Shown one piece after another: positions 43,363 to 51,896 of a stretch of 64,000 nucleotides of DNA. Within the stretch, counting starts at the first letter, position 1, and each line of letters starts with the position of its first letter. The position numbers and the translations under genes were made by a program. Source of the DNA: Psychrobacillus sp. OK028 (GTDB lineage Bacteria; Bacillota; Bacilli; Bacillales_A; Planococcaceae); contig NZ_FNHY01000003.1 in NCBI RefSeq assembly GCF_900103605.1, positions 372,001 to 436,000 on the forward strand, read 5' to 3'. The notes beneath the pieces are model-generated. The model was not told where the DNA came from and searched no databases. It was given only the letters and a program-made list of their open reading frames with translations.

Positions 43363-43430
43363 ATAAACCCCTGCGTTAGTTTAAGTGATTGAGTTGACAA
43401 TCACTTAATTATTCAATAATCGTTGAAACT
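43363..43430. repeat. array repeat R5 (variant centre)
   Basis: AAACCCCTGCGTTAGTTTAAGTG at left, then a hairpin TAAGTGATTG-AGTTGA-CAATCACTTA, then AATCGTTGAAAC at right. The conserved right box is lost. Confidence 0.55.
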
Positions 43431-43487
43431 TTTTTAACATGCTTACGTATGTGTAGTTAAGTAGTAGCTTTTAGGAGATGTGTCGCC

Positions 43488-43796
43488 ATGTTATTATGTA
43501 TTGGTATTCTTTCATTTACTGTTTTAGGAGTATTTTTATTGAATGGAAAAGGAACTTTCCTTATAGCAGGATATAATACATCATCTAAAGAGGAAAAGGC
43601 GAAATACGATAAACTAGCGTTGAGTAAATTCTATGGAAAAACATTTCTTGCTTTATCAGGAAGCATGGTATTTTGGTTATTAAGCGATATATTACAAAAC
43701 AATTCACTATTCATTATTGGTTTGATTTTATTTATCAGTATTATTGTATTTAGCTTGGTCTATTCTAATTTGGGGATTCTATTTAAAAAGGAATAA
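43488..43796 (+). CDS. DUF3784 membrane protein
   Basis: 102 residues. The N-terminal helix is followed by GKGTFLIAGYNTSSKEEKAKYDKLALSKF, the signature of DUF3784, and two more membrane helices. AGGAG lies nine bases before the ATG. It is one of the few plus-strand genes in the array and has its own terminator (43806-43838). Confidence 0.82.
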   Translation: MLLCIGILSFTVLGVFLLNGKGTFLIAGYNTSSKEEKAKYDKLALSKFYGKTFLALSGSMVFWLLSDILQNNSLFIIGLILFISIIVFSLVYSNLGILFKKE

Positions 43797-43805
43797 AATA
43801 AAAGT

Positions 43806-43838
43806 GATGCAATTTCGCTGCGAAATTGCATCTTTTTT
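43806..43838 (+). terminator. own terminator of the plus-strand DUF3784 gene
   Basis: GATGCAATTTCG, CTG and CGAAATTGCATC form a perfect 12-bp stem followed by TTTTTT. Confidence 0.9.
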
Positions 43839-43860
43839 ATGGAAATAATCGACCAAGCTA

Positions 43861-43939
43861 GTTTAAGTAACCTGCCACTATAATTAAATAAGAATGATGG
43901 CTATACTCCTTCTTAAAGTAACTCACCTGTTAGTTGAAG
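43861..43939. repeat. array repeat R6 (type A, diverged)
   Basis: TTTAAGTAACCTGCCAC at left, AATAAGAATGATGGCTATACTCC in the middle, TAACTCACCTGTTAGTTGAAG at right. Confidence 0.75.
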
Positions 43940-43967
43940 AAGTAAAGTTAAGCATATTCTACATTAC

Positions 43968-44243
43968 TTAGATTTCTCCTCCGAATATATAAGAGAGGAA
44001 TACAACAAACAAAACACCCAACGAAATAGAAATTAACGAAAAATATTTAATAACCCCTTTTTCTTTCTTAAAGAAAGCGATAATTCCAAGTGTTATGCCT
44101 GTTAAATAGATAGAAAAACCGATCGGTATGGCTATCATAGACCACTTTCCAAAAGTTATATTGATAGGAGGAAAAATCATGTACGCAATAAAAATCCCAA
44201 TGAAACTTAGAATAATTGAGTACTTACTATACTTCATTTCCAA
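43968..44243 (-). CDS. small membrane protein (91 aa), unknown
   Basis: TTG start at 44243 with AAGGAGG nine bases upstream, better placed than the ATG two codons later. Three hydrophobic segments separated by short basic loops (FFKKEKGVIKYF). No family recognised. The start lies 16 bases from repeat R7. Confidence 0.65.
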   Translation of the reverse strand: MEMKYSKYSIILSFIGIFIAYMIFPPINITFGKWSMIAIPIGFSIYLTGITLGIIAFFKKEKGVIKYFSLISISLGVLFVVFLSYIFGGEI

Positions 44244-44259
44244 GTTTCATATCCTCCTT

Positions 44260-44331
44260 AGTGAACTAAACTGCGTCGTTAATTCAAGAAAAAAGTGTCT
44301 CCCCAGACTTGAAGTATAGCATCGAATAGGA
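44260..44331. repeat. array repeat R7
   Basis: GTGAACTAAACTGCGTCGTTAATTC at left, hairpin AAGTGTCTCCCCAGACTT, right end GAAGTATAGCATCGAATAGG is degenerate. Confidence 0.7.
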
Positions 44332-44356
44332 ATTAATCCATAGCGATTCGCTAGAA

Positions 44357-45013
44357 CTAGAGCGTCTCATCCAGTTTCTGAATCTTTGAATCTGAAATTA
44401 AATATACATTACCAAAAACGTCCATTTTGTCTCCTTTTACACGTACAGCACAATCTTTGTTCGACGCATAAATATTTATTTCTTCCGACAGGGGGGATAG
44501 TTCGCTTTGAACCAGTGCCATGTTATTTTCAAGATCAAAATGAGACAGGACGGAAAAATTGTCAAGACCGATTCCGTCGTAAACAGCGCTCATTTCAACT
44601 TCATATCCAAAGTTTTTCGAGCATAACCATTTAGCAGACATGTTGATTGCTCCAGCGCTTGCTCCCATTACAACGGCGTTGCTTTTTTTAATCGAATCTG
44701 ATAATTCATATTCCATCAAAAAACCATTTTGATTAAGAATATTGCCACCCAACAAGAAGATGACGGAAGCATTTTGAATTATCGTTTGGGCTTCTTCCTT
44801 CTGTATGTGGTAATTAAGTAAATGATACTCATCAAACATAATGCCAGCCTGATCGAGCCACGACCGTTCAATAGCACCATCATCTTCAAAAACAGATGGA
44901 TTCGAGCTAATCATAGCAAGCGATTTTCTATCAGTTATATCCTCCTGAATCGCCCTACTCAGATTCTCTGGAAAAAAATTGTTAAACCAACCTAAATAAT
45001 AGTGAGTTTTCAT
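44357..45013 (-). CDS. peptidase S51 (peptidase E-like) family protein
   Basis: About 218 residues from ATG at 45013, which has GAGGAGGTAC just upstream. The glutamine-amidotransferase-like fold shows IFLLGGN near residue 88 and the nucleophile elbow VVMGASAGAINMSA near 115, with Ser as in S51 peptidases. HFDLENN follows in the usual His position. Family members are aspartyl dipeptidases or cyanophycinase relatives; the substrate is open. Confidence 0.82.
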   Translation of the reverse strand: MKTHYYLGWFNNFFPENLSRAIQEDITDRKSLAMISSNPSVFEDDGAIERSWLDQAGIMFDEYHLLNYHIQKEEAQTIIQNASVIFLLGGNILNQNGFLMEYELSDSIKKSNAVVMGASAGAINMSAKWLCSKNFGYEVEMSAVYDGIGLDNFSVLSHFDLENNMALVQSELSPLSEEINIYASNKDCAVRVKGDKMDVFGNVYLISDSKIQKLDETL

Positions 45014-45123
45014 AAGTACCTCCTCGGCAAAGTGTGAATAACATTTACTCCTTGCGTCACTCATTCTGTTTTCTTGTCTCTCTTACAATATGTCCAATTG
45101 TTAAACACAATTTAAACAACACT

Positions 45124-45255
45124 ATTCAACTTTCCTATCCCTTTAGTTTAAGTGTAAAATTTCACAATATATTTCTGAGATTTACTTGAAGTTTTGACTA
45201 AAAACAGATCATCGAAAATGATGATCTTGTCTAACTAAACACCCTTTAGTTGAAC
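45124..45255. repeat. array repeat R8 (type B centre)
   Basis: ATTCAACTTTCCTATCCCTTTAG at left, TTTAAGTGTAAAATTTCAC, hairpin GATCATCGAAAATGATGATC, right end CTAAACACCCTTTAGTTGAAC. Same long centre as R29 and R36. Confidence 0.8.
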
Positions 45256-45268
45256 ATGAAATATTTTT

Positions 45269-46033
45269 TTATTTTATACATTCAAATACATGAAATGAAC
45301 TACCCTCTCCATATCCGTTAATAACTTCATGGAGAATAATTTCATCAAAGCCATTATTTTTTAGAATATTTTCAAATTCGCTAGATTCATAAAGGCGAAT
45401 AGGGAAATCCATTATTTCTGATTTCTCTATTTGATCATCTTTAACTAATTGATAGTTCAATTTTGTATTTAACATCTTATTAGCTTGGTCATAATGGACT
45501 TTCTTATATTCAATAATCTCGTTGTTACCAAAGTAATGTCTGTTCGTTTCAATCCATTCAGGAATTTCCTCAACTATACCTGTGTTTGTCATAACAGTTA
45601 AAAGTAATTTCCCACCTTCTTTTAAAATTGTTTTCATGTTATTAAGGCTATCTTTCACTAATTCATCTGGCAAAAGTGAAAAAGAACCAAATGGTATCAT
45701 TATTAAATCATAATTTTTATCCCCATTAAATTCTTCTATTTTTCCATAAGAAACATTTGGTTTAAGGTTTAATTTCTGACCTTTTAATTTACATACTCGC
45801 AACATTTCTTCTGAAATGTCAAATCCCTCAATGTCTATTCCTTTTTCCATAAAAGGAATAAGCATTCTACCGTTTCCACACATAGGTTCTAACACTTTCA
45901 TCTTTTTATCTTGGACAAAAGACAGAAAAAACTCAAGTTCTCTTCCGTTTGCTATAGATTTACTTTTTTCGTATATCTGTGTGCAAAGTTCACCATAATA
46001 TTTATTCAACATAATCATATTTTTTTGTTTCAT
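45269..46033 (-). CDS. class I SAM-dependent methyltransferase
   Basis: 254 residues. The SAM-binding motif I is KVLEPMCGNGRMLIPF near residue 38, followed by IDIEGFDISEEML and LIMIPFGSFSLL (motif III/IV region). No transmembrane segments. The acceptor is unknown; DinB-independent, stand-alone cassette gene. Confidence 0.85.
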   Translation of the reverse strand: MKQKNMIMLNKYYGELCTQIYEKSKSIANGRELEFFLSFVQDKKMKVLEPMCGNGRMLIPFMEKGIDIEGFDISEEMLRVCKLKGQKLNLKPNVSYGKIEEFNGDKNYDLIMIPFGSFSLLPDELVKDSLNNMKTILKEGGKLLLTVMTNTGIVEEIPEWIETNRHYFGNNEIIEYKKVHYDQANKMLNTKLNYQLVKDDQIEKSEIMDFPIRLYESSEFENILKNNGFDEIILHEVINGYGEGSSFHVFECIK

Positions 46034-46065
46034 TTCTAGTCCGCCTCTATATAAAAATTTATAAA

Positions 46066-46198
46066 TTAACCATTCGTTAGTTAAAGTGAAATTCTTTACA
46101 ATCTATATTTATTTTAACATAATTATCCAACAAAAAATCACCTCTCAGAAAAACTAGAGAGGTGATTTTAACATTCTTTGATAAAATTTGTTAGTCAA
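46066..46198. repeat. array repeat R9 (type C centre)
   Basis: TTAACCATTCGTTAGTTAAAGTG at left, hairpin AAATCACCTCTC-AGAGAGGTGATTT (one loop between), right end TTTGTTAGTCAAAAG. Confidence 0.65.
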
Positions 46199-46218
46199 AA
46201 GCGATATATTAGTACTTA

Positions 46219-46250
46219 TTCCACTAAACTGCATCGTTTGTTCAATAAGT
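46219..46250. repeat. array repeat R10 (left half)
   Basis: TTCCACTAAACTGCATCG and TTTGTTCAATAAGTAA only; the right half is missing before the plus-strand gene at 46343. Confidence 0.65.
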
Positions 46251-46342
46251 AATTTTTTTCTTTCCACTTAATAAATATTACTTACGTATATTATTTAAAG
46301 GTCCATGATATTATAGAATACCGATTTTAAAGGAGGACATAT

Positions 46343-46543
46343 TTGAGTACTATATTAGATATATTGAATTTCTTTCTTATCAGCGTGTTAGGTAGTATGG
46401 TAGGAACGATGATTGTGATGCTTATGTTCTTGAATCGTATCGTAGAAGCTATTGCAGCCAAAGTCTCTTCAGGAGTTGGTCACGGAATCGCAAAAGGTAT
46501 CGATGACTACCGGAAGCAAAGCGAAAAAAAAAGAAATGGCTAA
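46343..46543 (+). CDS. small single-pass membrane protein (66 aa)
   Basis: TTG start with AGGAGG six bases upstream. Residues 8-32 form one hydrophobic helix (FFLISVLGSMVGTMIVMLMF), followed by an amphipathic stretch (AAKVSSGVGHGIAKGIDD) and a basic tail. Family unknown. It is followed 30 bases later by the broken coiled-coil gene, probably as one plus-strand transcript. Confidence 0.65.
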   Translation: MSTILDILNFFLISVLGSMVGTMIVMLMFLNRIVEAIAAKVSSGVGHGIAKGIDDYRKQSEKKRNG

Positions 46544-46573
46544 TATTCTCTGATATAGGACGGTAGTCACTTG

Positions 46574-46811
46574 ATGATGGAGATGCTGGAGCAAATGAAC
46601 AAAACACTTTTAGAGGTGAACAAGAAGATCGATAGGTTAGACGAAATGCTTAATACACACACTGGATGAAAAGATGTATTTATTTAAAATTGAAATGAAT
46701 GAACGTTTTGATGCAGTTGAAAGCCGTCTTGAATCTGTCGAAAAGAATGTTAAAAATCTTGGTACAATTTTAACTGTACAACAAGAATCAGATGAAAATC
46801 ATAAGCAATAA
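46574..46811 (+). pseudogene. small coiled-coil protein split by a dinucleotide slip
   Basis: ATG at 46574 reads MMEMLEQMNKTLLEVNKKIDRLDEMLNTHTG and stops at 46669. A second frame from ATG at 46674 reads MYLFKIEMNERFDAVESRLESVEKN to a stop at 46811. The junction contains ACACACAC at 46655-46662; one extra AC would join the two into one 79-residue coiled-coil protein (LDEMLNTHTLDEKMYLFKIE). A reversible slip (phase variation) is as possible as plain decay. Confidence 0.7.
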
Positions 46812-46849
46812 CAAACAGTATCCGAAAGGGTGTTTTTTAGGCTATGTTA

Positions 46850-46978
46850 AAGTTACTTGTTTAATTTCATTAGTTTAGAAGAAATAAAAATGACATAAAA
46901 AATGAGCTGGGAAATGTATCTCCAAGCTCATTGTATATTGATGTCAGTTTTTTTACTAAATCACCCGTTAGTTAAAGT
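46850..46978. repeat. array repeat R11 (type C centre)
   Basis: CTTGTTTAATTTCATTAGTTTAG in the left part, hairpin AATGAGCTGGGAAATG-TATC-CAAGCTCATT (imperfect), right end ACTAAATCACCCGTTAGTTAAAG. Sequence 46812-47089 holds otherwise only the terminator at 47005. Confidence 0.65.
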
Positions 46979-47004
46979 ACTGTTTACACAAGAACAGTTT
47001 TTTT

Positions 47005-47047
47005 CATAAAAAACAGAGTTACACCTATAAGGTGAACTCCGATTTTT
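47005..47047 (-). terminator. terminator of the GNAT gene at 47090
   Basis: On the minus strand GGAGTTCACC, TTATA and GGTGTAACTC form a stem followed by TGTTTTTT. An array gene with its own terminator in addition to the repeat. Confidence 0.8.
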
Positions 47048-47089
47048 ATGTTTTTCAACAATAAAACATTAAACAAATTTGAATGAGCC

Positions 47090-47500
47090 TTAACTTAACT
47101 TAGCAAATGCCACTGAAGAACCCTGATCGCAAGATTGGAAACCATTCTTTTCATAAAAATGTCTTACATCAGGGGCTTCTTCAGTTAATAAAACTTTTTG
47201 ACGAACATTTTTATATTTCTTCAGAACCTGCTCCATCAGTTGAGTAGCAATTCCTCGATTTTGATAAGCATTTAACACAAGAATATCTTGAATATAGATA
47301 ATTGTTAATCCATCACCAACAATACGAATTAACCCAACTAATTCTTCACCATTCCAAGCTGATATAACTTCTAATGACTGTTCTATTGCTTGTTGAAGAA
47401 CTTCTAAATCTTGTGTATAAGCATACCATTCTACATCATTATATAATCTTTCTAATTGTTTTCTATTTATATTTTTACTATTAACAAAATTTACAGTCAT
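47090..47500 (-). CDS. GNAT N-acetyltransferase
   Basis: 136 residues. Acetyl-CoA loop QNRGIATQLM near residue 90, IQDILVLNAYQ before it and HFYEKNGFQ near 122. AGGAGG ten bases before the ATG. 150 bases separate the start from repeat R12, enough for a promoter. One of five GNAT genes in the array. Substrate unknown. Confidence 0.87.
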   Translation of the reverse strand: MTVNFVNSKNINRKQLERLYNDVEWYAYTQDLEVLQQAIEQSLEVISAWNGEELVGLIRIVGDGLTIIYIQDILVLNAYQNRGIATQLMEQVLKKYKNVRQKVLLTEEAPDVRHFYEKNGFQSCDQGSSVAFAKLS

Positions 47501-47651
47501 TCATTTTTCCTCCTCAAAATATATTATTTCGAAGAGTTGTTCCACAATTTTTCCACTGTCTTATACCTCCTTTCGTTTTATTGCAGTTGTTGTATATTAC
47601 TATTTCAACATTGTTCTTTATTTTCCTTCTTACTACCCAAAAAATATCTTA

Positions 47652-47722
47652 TTGCACTAAACTGCCTCGTTAGTAAAAAAGGCTTTACTCCTTCTTGAAG
47701 TTAAGCACCAAGTTAGTTCAAG
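47652..47722. repeat. array repeat R12 (type A)
   Basis: TTGCACTAAACTGCCTCGTTAG at left, AAAAAAGGCTTTACTCCTTC terminator arm, right end AGCACCAAGTTAGTTCAAG. Confidence 0.85.
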
Positions 47723-47725
47723 TAC

Positions 47726-48406
47726 TCATAATTCTGGTGATGGTTGAAATTCAATTGTTTCTGCTTGATACATTTTGTCACGATATTCATACACAATTAC
47801 AAGTTGACCAACAAAGCCAGCTGGAGAAATTTGACCTGAGATTGTAGCAATAAGTTGATGGTCTTTTACTTCATATTTAATTACACCACCAAAAGAAATA
47901 TCCTCAAATAAGTTTGTAGGTTTTATTTTTAAAGGGGTTATATCAACTTTATACACATTGTCACCTATTTTAATTTCGGCTTTATCTGTTGTTAACTTGG
48001 TTTTTACGTTTTTATAGATAATTGCCATTGGGTCATCAACAAGCACATCAATCAATCCATTTGTATATCTATAAACATAAACTTTTTGCTGTAATACACC
48101 AGTACCGTATCCTTGGTTCAGAATTATGATTAGTTCTTGCTTTTTATCTTTGTTAATGTCTTCGTAATATATTTGTGGGGCATAAGTTATATTATTGGCA
48201 ACGTTTATCCAAAAAGGTCTTGAGTAAACCTCCCCCTTGAAATCAAGTTTGAAATCATAATATAGGTCATTCATTTGTTTAGCATATAAAGTTATGTCCT
48301 CTTTACTTGACCTCGCAACGATATCATATCCTTCCATTTCTGCCCTTGGATTATTAGGGACAATAATAAGAAGAAAGGCCATTATAAAAGGAATGCACCT
48401 TTTCAT
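47726..48406 (-). CDS. secreted protein with VCBS-like region, unknown function
   Basis: 226 residues with an N-terminal signal peptide (PFIMAFLLIIVPNNPRAEM). The segment QIYYEDINKDKKQELIIILNQGYG near residue 78 has the Asp-rich pattern of VCBS/FG-GAP-like repeats. The C-terminus ends two bases from repeat R12. Close homologues are not known to me by name. Confidence 0.65.
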   Translation of the reverse strand: MKRCIPFIMAFLLIIVPNNPRAEMEGYDIVARSSKEDITLYAKQMNDLYYDFKLDFKGEVYSRPFWINVANNITYAPQIYYEDINKDKKQELIIILNQGYGTGVLQQKVYVYRYTNGLIDVLVDDPMAIIYKNVKTKLTTDKAEIKIGDNVYKVDITPLKIKPTNLFEDISFGGVIKYEVKDHQLIATISGQISPAGFVGQLVIVYEYRDKMYQAETIEFQPSPEL

Positions 48407-48448
48407 TAGTTCAACACCTCATTTTAGTGTTCCCTAAAATGTTTTCTT

Positions 48449-48521
48449 ATTCAATTAAACTGCTGCGTTAGTAAAAAACGATTTAATCCTTCTTGAAGTA
48501 AAACACCTGTTAGTTGAAGAA
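48449..48521. repeat. array repeat R13 (type A)
   Basis: ATTCAATTAAACTGCTGCGTTAG, AAAAAACGATTTAATCCTTC, AGTAAAACACCTGTTAGTTG. Confidence 0.85.
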
Positions 48522-48527
48522 AAAGAA

Positions 48528-49052
48528 TTAAAATATATTCCTAATATCTTCCCAACCATATACAAGTTCGGAAAATTTCTTTCCTCCAATCTCCACTTCA
48601 ACAGTATCTATTTTTCTACCTCCAAGTGATTCATAAAATAGACGAGAAATATTATCTTTTAAGACAAGAACAAGCATAGAGTTTAATCCCATTGCTTTAA
48701 TTTCATCTATGACTGGTTTAACAAGGTCTTTTCCAATACCTTTACCTTGATACTCTTTTAAGATATAGATAGCGTATATCTCTCCGTCGTACCCATTATA
48801 TCTACTGCTTCTTTCTTTACCACCTTTAGAAAAACCAACTATTATTCCCTCATGGCTTTCTGCTACATAAACACCTCCACTCGGAATGGCATTGGTCCAC
48901 ATTTTTTCACGGCCTTCATACGAAAGACTACTTAAATATTCATCAGAAACTATGTTGGCATATGTTGTTTTCCAACTATCGACATGTACTTTAGCTATTC
49001 CTTTTGCATCGCTTAAAATTGCTTTTCTAATTTTAATAAACCCGTTATCCAT
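48528..49052 (-). CDS. GNAT N-acetyltransferase
   Basis: 174 residues. WKTTYANIVSDEYLSSLSYE near residue 27 and the acetyl-CoA loop YQGKGIGKDLV near 100, with YESLGG near 145, place it in the YvbK/PaiA-like GNAT group. GGAGGGGTG lies before the ATG. Start is 34 bases from R14. Substrate unknown. Confidence 0.88.
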   Translation of the reverse strand: MDNGFIKIRKAILSDAKGIAKVHVDSWKTTYANIVSDEYLSSLSYEGREKMWTNAIPSGGVYVAESHEGIIVGFSKGGKERSSRYNGYDGEIYAIYILKEYQGKGIGKDLVKPVIDEIKAMGLNSMLVLVLKDNISRLFYESLGGRKIDTVEVEIGGKKFSELVYGWEDIRNIF

Positions 49053-49086
49053 TTATTTCACCCCTCCATAAACCACATTAACAATA

Positions 49087-49141
49087 AGAGCTGTCTCCTG
49101 ACCAGCCTTGTTCTGCTAAAGCACTCGTTAGTTTAATTAGA
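49087..49141. repeat. array repeat R14 (type E, right part)
   Basis: GAGCTGTCTCCTGACCAGCC centre and GCTAAAGCACTCGTTAG right end. The left box is missing or too diverged. Shares its centre with R30. Confidence 0.6.
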
Positions 49142-49219
49142 ACAGAGACGCTTTTTAAACAATCGCGTTCTATTCTTAAATAAGGAACCACGAAGTATCT
49201 TACGAATTCGCTTTAAGCC

Positions 49220-49879
49220 TTAATTTCTATTATCGAGAGAATTACCACATTTTTTCTCACTATATTTTGTTTCAGTTTCAACTATGTCTGTAACACCATC
49301 AGATGATAATTTGTCTTTTTCACAAAATTGCTTAACCAATTTCCCCTTTTTGGTTATACCATAATAATACGTCACATCTGGTTCGGCTTGAAAGATAACC
49401 ATATAATGACCATGATAAAAGTCATTGTTTATGATGTGTTTCGGTTCTACATAATGCGATTCTTCTATATCGTAACTTGGTAATAGAAATAAAATAATCG
49501 CTACCAGTAATGAAGAACTTGCCCATGTTATAAGTATTTTTTTCTCAAACTTCATCGAAGTATCAACGATAATATGTACTATCGATAAAACAAAAAGATT
49601 AATCACAAATAAAAAGTAATCAACTACTATGAACATAATCCAAGCGTGTGCTGAGATTAAATCCCCCAAAGGTGTCGTAAAGAACAACAGAAAAAATACA
49701 AAAAATGAAATCATTAACCAACCTAAAATGAGGATAAACATTTTATTCCAAATCTTGTGTTGCATAAATTTTTCTTCTTTTTTAGCATAATTATAAATGA
49801 GTTGACTACAAACAAAGAGAAGGATTGAAATAACTATAAACATAATCAATTGCTTAAGTAAGACACTTTCTATATCCAC
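49220..49879 (-). CDS. membrane protein with extracytoplasmic tail, unknown
   Basis: 219 residues. Four hydrophobic segments (around 8-28, 46-68, 78-102 and 118-136) are followed by an 80-residue hydrophilic domain (EPKHIINNDFYHGHYMV, DVTYYYGITKKGKLVKQF). I know no family for it. Confidence 0.65.
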   Translation of the reverse strand: MDIESVLLKQLIMFIVISILLFVCSQLIYNYAKKEEKFMQHKIWNKMFILILGWLMISFFVFFLLFFTTPLGDLISAHAWIMFIVVDYFLFVINLFVLSIVHIIVDTSMKFEKKILITWASSSLLVAIILFLLPSYDIEESHYVEPKHIINNDFYHGHYMVIFQAEPDVTYYYGITKKGKLVKQFCEKDKLSSDGVTDIVETETKYSEKKCGNSLDNRN

Positions 49880-49948
49880 AATCTCGTTTTGAATATAATA
49901 ATCAACTACAAACTAGGATACTAACAAACTGCTTGAATGCGTAAAACT

Positions 49949-50188
49949 TCACGATATTTTAACTGATGATCTAGAGTCTTTTACTAAATTCTTCACCATG
50001 TGAATACTCCAAAGGGCTAATGTTACCGTTATAGCTGAAATGATGTATTGCAGAAAAGTCGCCATTTCTTGAACACTTTGTGAGTAGGGGTTCGGTGTGT
50101 TCATTAATGTTAAAATAACGCCTTTTAACATATCAGTTATCCCTATTGAAATCAGTACAACTACGAATATCCCAATTATTTTTTTCAC
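49949..50188 (-). CDS. small two-helix membrane protein (79 aa)
   Basis: ATG at 50188 with GGAGG nearby. Two hydrophobic segments (residues 4-26 and 47-66) and a basic tail (KNLVKDSRSSVK). No family known. No repeat separates it from the gene at 49220, so these two may share one cassette. Confidence 0.6.
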   Translation of the reverse strand: MKKIIGIFVVVLISIGITDMLKGVILTLMNTPNPYSQSVQEMATFLQYIISAITVTLALWSIHMVKNLVKDSRSSVKIS

Positions 50189-50282
50189 TTGTCTTCCTCC
50201 TATTACTATATACTTACGGAATATGTATGAAAAAGTTTCACAATTCTATCTATACTATTTCCTGCCATTTATAAATTCAGCT

Positions 50283-50352
50283 TATTCAACTAAACTGCCG
50301 GGTTTGTAAAAAAAGGCTCTACTCCTTTATTGAAGTAAAGCAGCAGTTAGCC
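50283..50352. repeat. array repeat R15 (type A)
   Basis: TTATTCAACTAAACTGCCGG, GTTTGTAAAAAAAGGCTC, AAGTAAAGCAGCAGTTAG. The right side is also the coding end of the gene at 50319. Confidence 0.8.
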
Positions 50353-50531
50353 ATCCACGCAGCACAAAATAGCGCTGCACCAAAGAGAATGAAAATTGTT
50401 AATGGAGTGAATACTAGAAGTCTACCAAAAACAATAGACTTAATAATGTCTGCTCCCCTCTTTTTTTTACGGTTAAGTAGGGGCTTCTTAAGTGTTGTCA
50501 TTTTTCTTTTCTTAAAGAAATTAATTTTCAA
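50319..50531 (-). CDS. small basic membrane protein (70 aa), ends inside repeat R15
   Basis: 70 residues: a very basic N-terminus (KKRKMTTLKKPLLNRKKKRG) and one or two hydrophobic segments (SIVFGRLLVFTPLTIFILFG). The last 11 codons (ANCCFTSIKE) are made from repeat R15, including the stop in the terminator stem. Start lacks a strong ribosome binding site. It could also be a once longer protein truncated by the repeat. Confidence 0.45.
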   Translation of the reverse strand: MKINFFKKRKMTTLKKPLLNRKKKRGADIIKSIVFGRLLVFTPLTIFILFGAALFCAAWMANCCFTSIKE

Positions 50532-50590
50532 TGTAGTTTAAGAAGAACAGAGATGCTTATTAAACAATTGCGCCCAATTGCTTCAAACTT

Positions 50591-51184
50591 TTATTTATGA
50601 GATACATCATAAAAAACGGTGGTATAGTAATCAAAACCTGCCCAGAAATCTCCTTGTAAATTACCTAACATCCTTTGCAAATCACTTCTCGAAAAATATT
50701 TTCCGTTTCTTATAAATCTAATACGCTCTTCCAGGTTCAGAAAATTATTTATGCTATCAACCAGGTATATCCTTTCTTCTCTGGAATAATCTCCTTCAGA
50801 AACAAGGTCTAACATGGTATTTCTTGCCTGTTGTACATTGAAAAGCATTCTATCCAGTTTATCTTTGTCAATTGTTTTGGAGTCCGTGCCGATCAGCCAT
50901 TCTTGTTCAAAAATCGGAAGAATAAATTGAGTTCGATTTACCGTAGGATTGTAATGATCACTTTCTAAATCCTTTTTTAGATCTTTCTCATAGGCAGCTT
51001 TAAACTCGCCAATCTCTTCTTCGTAGGTTTTGCCATTATGAGTTTCCGAACCAGGATGATATGTAAAGCTTTGATGGACGCTAAAAAGCGATAATGGATA
51101 ATACCAAGATATGAAAGCTATAACAAGTACAATAAATACTCCTGTACCTATCCCCCAGACCTTCCTTTTACGTTTTGTATTCAT
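50591..51184 (-). CDS. membrane-anchored protein, unknown function
   Basis: 197 residues with a basic N-terminus and one membrane anchor (GIGTGVFIVLVIAFISWYY, residues 11-29). The outside domain is mainly helical (FKAAYEKDLKKDLESD, DKLDRMLFNVQQARNTML, FLNLEERIRFIRNGKYF). No family recognised. Confidence 0.7.
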   Translation of the reverse strand: MNTKRKRKVWGIGTGVFIVLVIAFISWYYPLSLFSVHQSFTYHPGSETHNGKTYEEEIGEFKAAYEKDLKKDLESDHYNPTVNRTQFILPIFEQEWLIGTDSKTIDKDKLDRMLFNVQQARNTMLDLVSEGDYSREERIYLVDSINNFLNLEERIRFIRNGKYFSRSDLQRMLGNLQGDFWAGFDYYTTVFYDVSHK

Positions 51185-51285
51185 ATAAATCCCCTTTATC
51201 TTCAGACTAATCCGCTTACTTGTTTATTATGATGGTTATATAACAATCTGGCCCGGAAGTTGAATACAAGTTAAACAAACCTCTT

Positions 51286-51364
51286 AAACTAACCTGTCGC
51301 TTTAGTTCAAAATAGAAAAAAAGATTTACCCCTTCTTGAAGTAAAGCAGCCGTTTGTTGAAGAA
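51286..51364. repeat. array repeat R16 (type A)
   Basis: TTAAACTAACCTGTCGCTTTAG, AAAAAAAGATTTACCCCTTC, AAGTAAAGCAGCCGTTTGTTG. An example with the left box AACTAAC, the exact inverse of GTTAGTT. Confidence 0.85.
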
Positions 51365-51406
51365 GAAAATTGCACCGGATATTGGACAAACATACCCAAA
51401 ACACCC

Positions 51407-51826
51407 CTAAGCCCCAATTCCTCCAAAATGGGTTTCCTCACCATTCTTAAATACTTTCAAGTACTCATAGTCCCCTTTGAGATTTATTTTATATAACTTA
51501 TATGTGTCTGCTTCTTCCTCAGAAATAGAAATGTCGTTCAGGTAAATGTTTATCGAATTTTCGTCCGTTTTAATATCTATATCTCCAAACCCTTTACCAT
51601 CGTCCAAGAAATCTTGATTAAGATACAAATAGCGGTGGCCTTTAGAATCGTTGTATATATAAATACCAGTTCCTGTACCTTTTTCATCATTTTCTACATT
51701 CTCAATAAAACTTTTCACATTGTCAGTTGAGTTTTCTAAATTAATTTCTGAAATAGTTACTTTATCCATCCCACATCCAGTTAGAATGCCGCAAACCATT
51801 AAAGTTAGTAATAATATTCGCTTCAA
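51407..51826 (-). CDS. small lipoprotein, unknown function
   Basis: 139 residues. The signal peptide ends in a lipobox (GILTGCGMDKV, Cys at 18). The mature part is acidic (SIENVENDEKGTGTG-like stretch, TDENSINIYLNDISISEEEADT). No family named. Confidence 0.68.
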   Translation of the reverse strand: MKRILLLTLMVCGILTGCGMDKVTISEINLENSTDNVKSFIENVENDEKGTGTGIYIYNDSKGHRYLYLNQDFLDDGKGFGDIDIKTDENSINIYLNDISISEEEADTYKLYKINLKGDYEYLKVFKNGEETHFGGIGA

Positions 51827-51896
51827 ATTTTTCCAACCCCTTTGTTTGTTTTACCACATCTTTTCACAATCTGACCGATTGTTGAAGAAAGGTTAT

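Noticed and set aside
51216-51404. 62-codon frame on the minus strand
   Set aside because: It runs through repeat R16, its sequence QQTAALLQEGV comes from the terminator stem, and it has no ribosome binding site; a shadow of the repeat.
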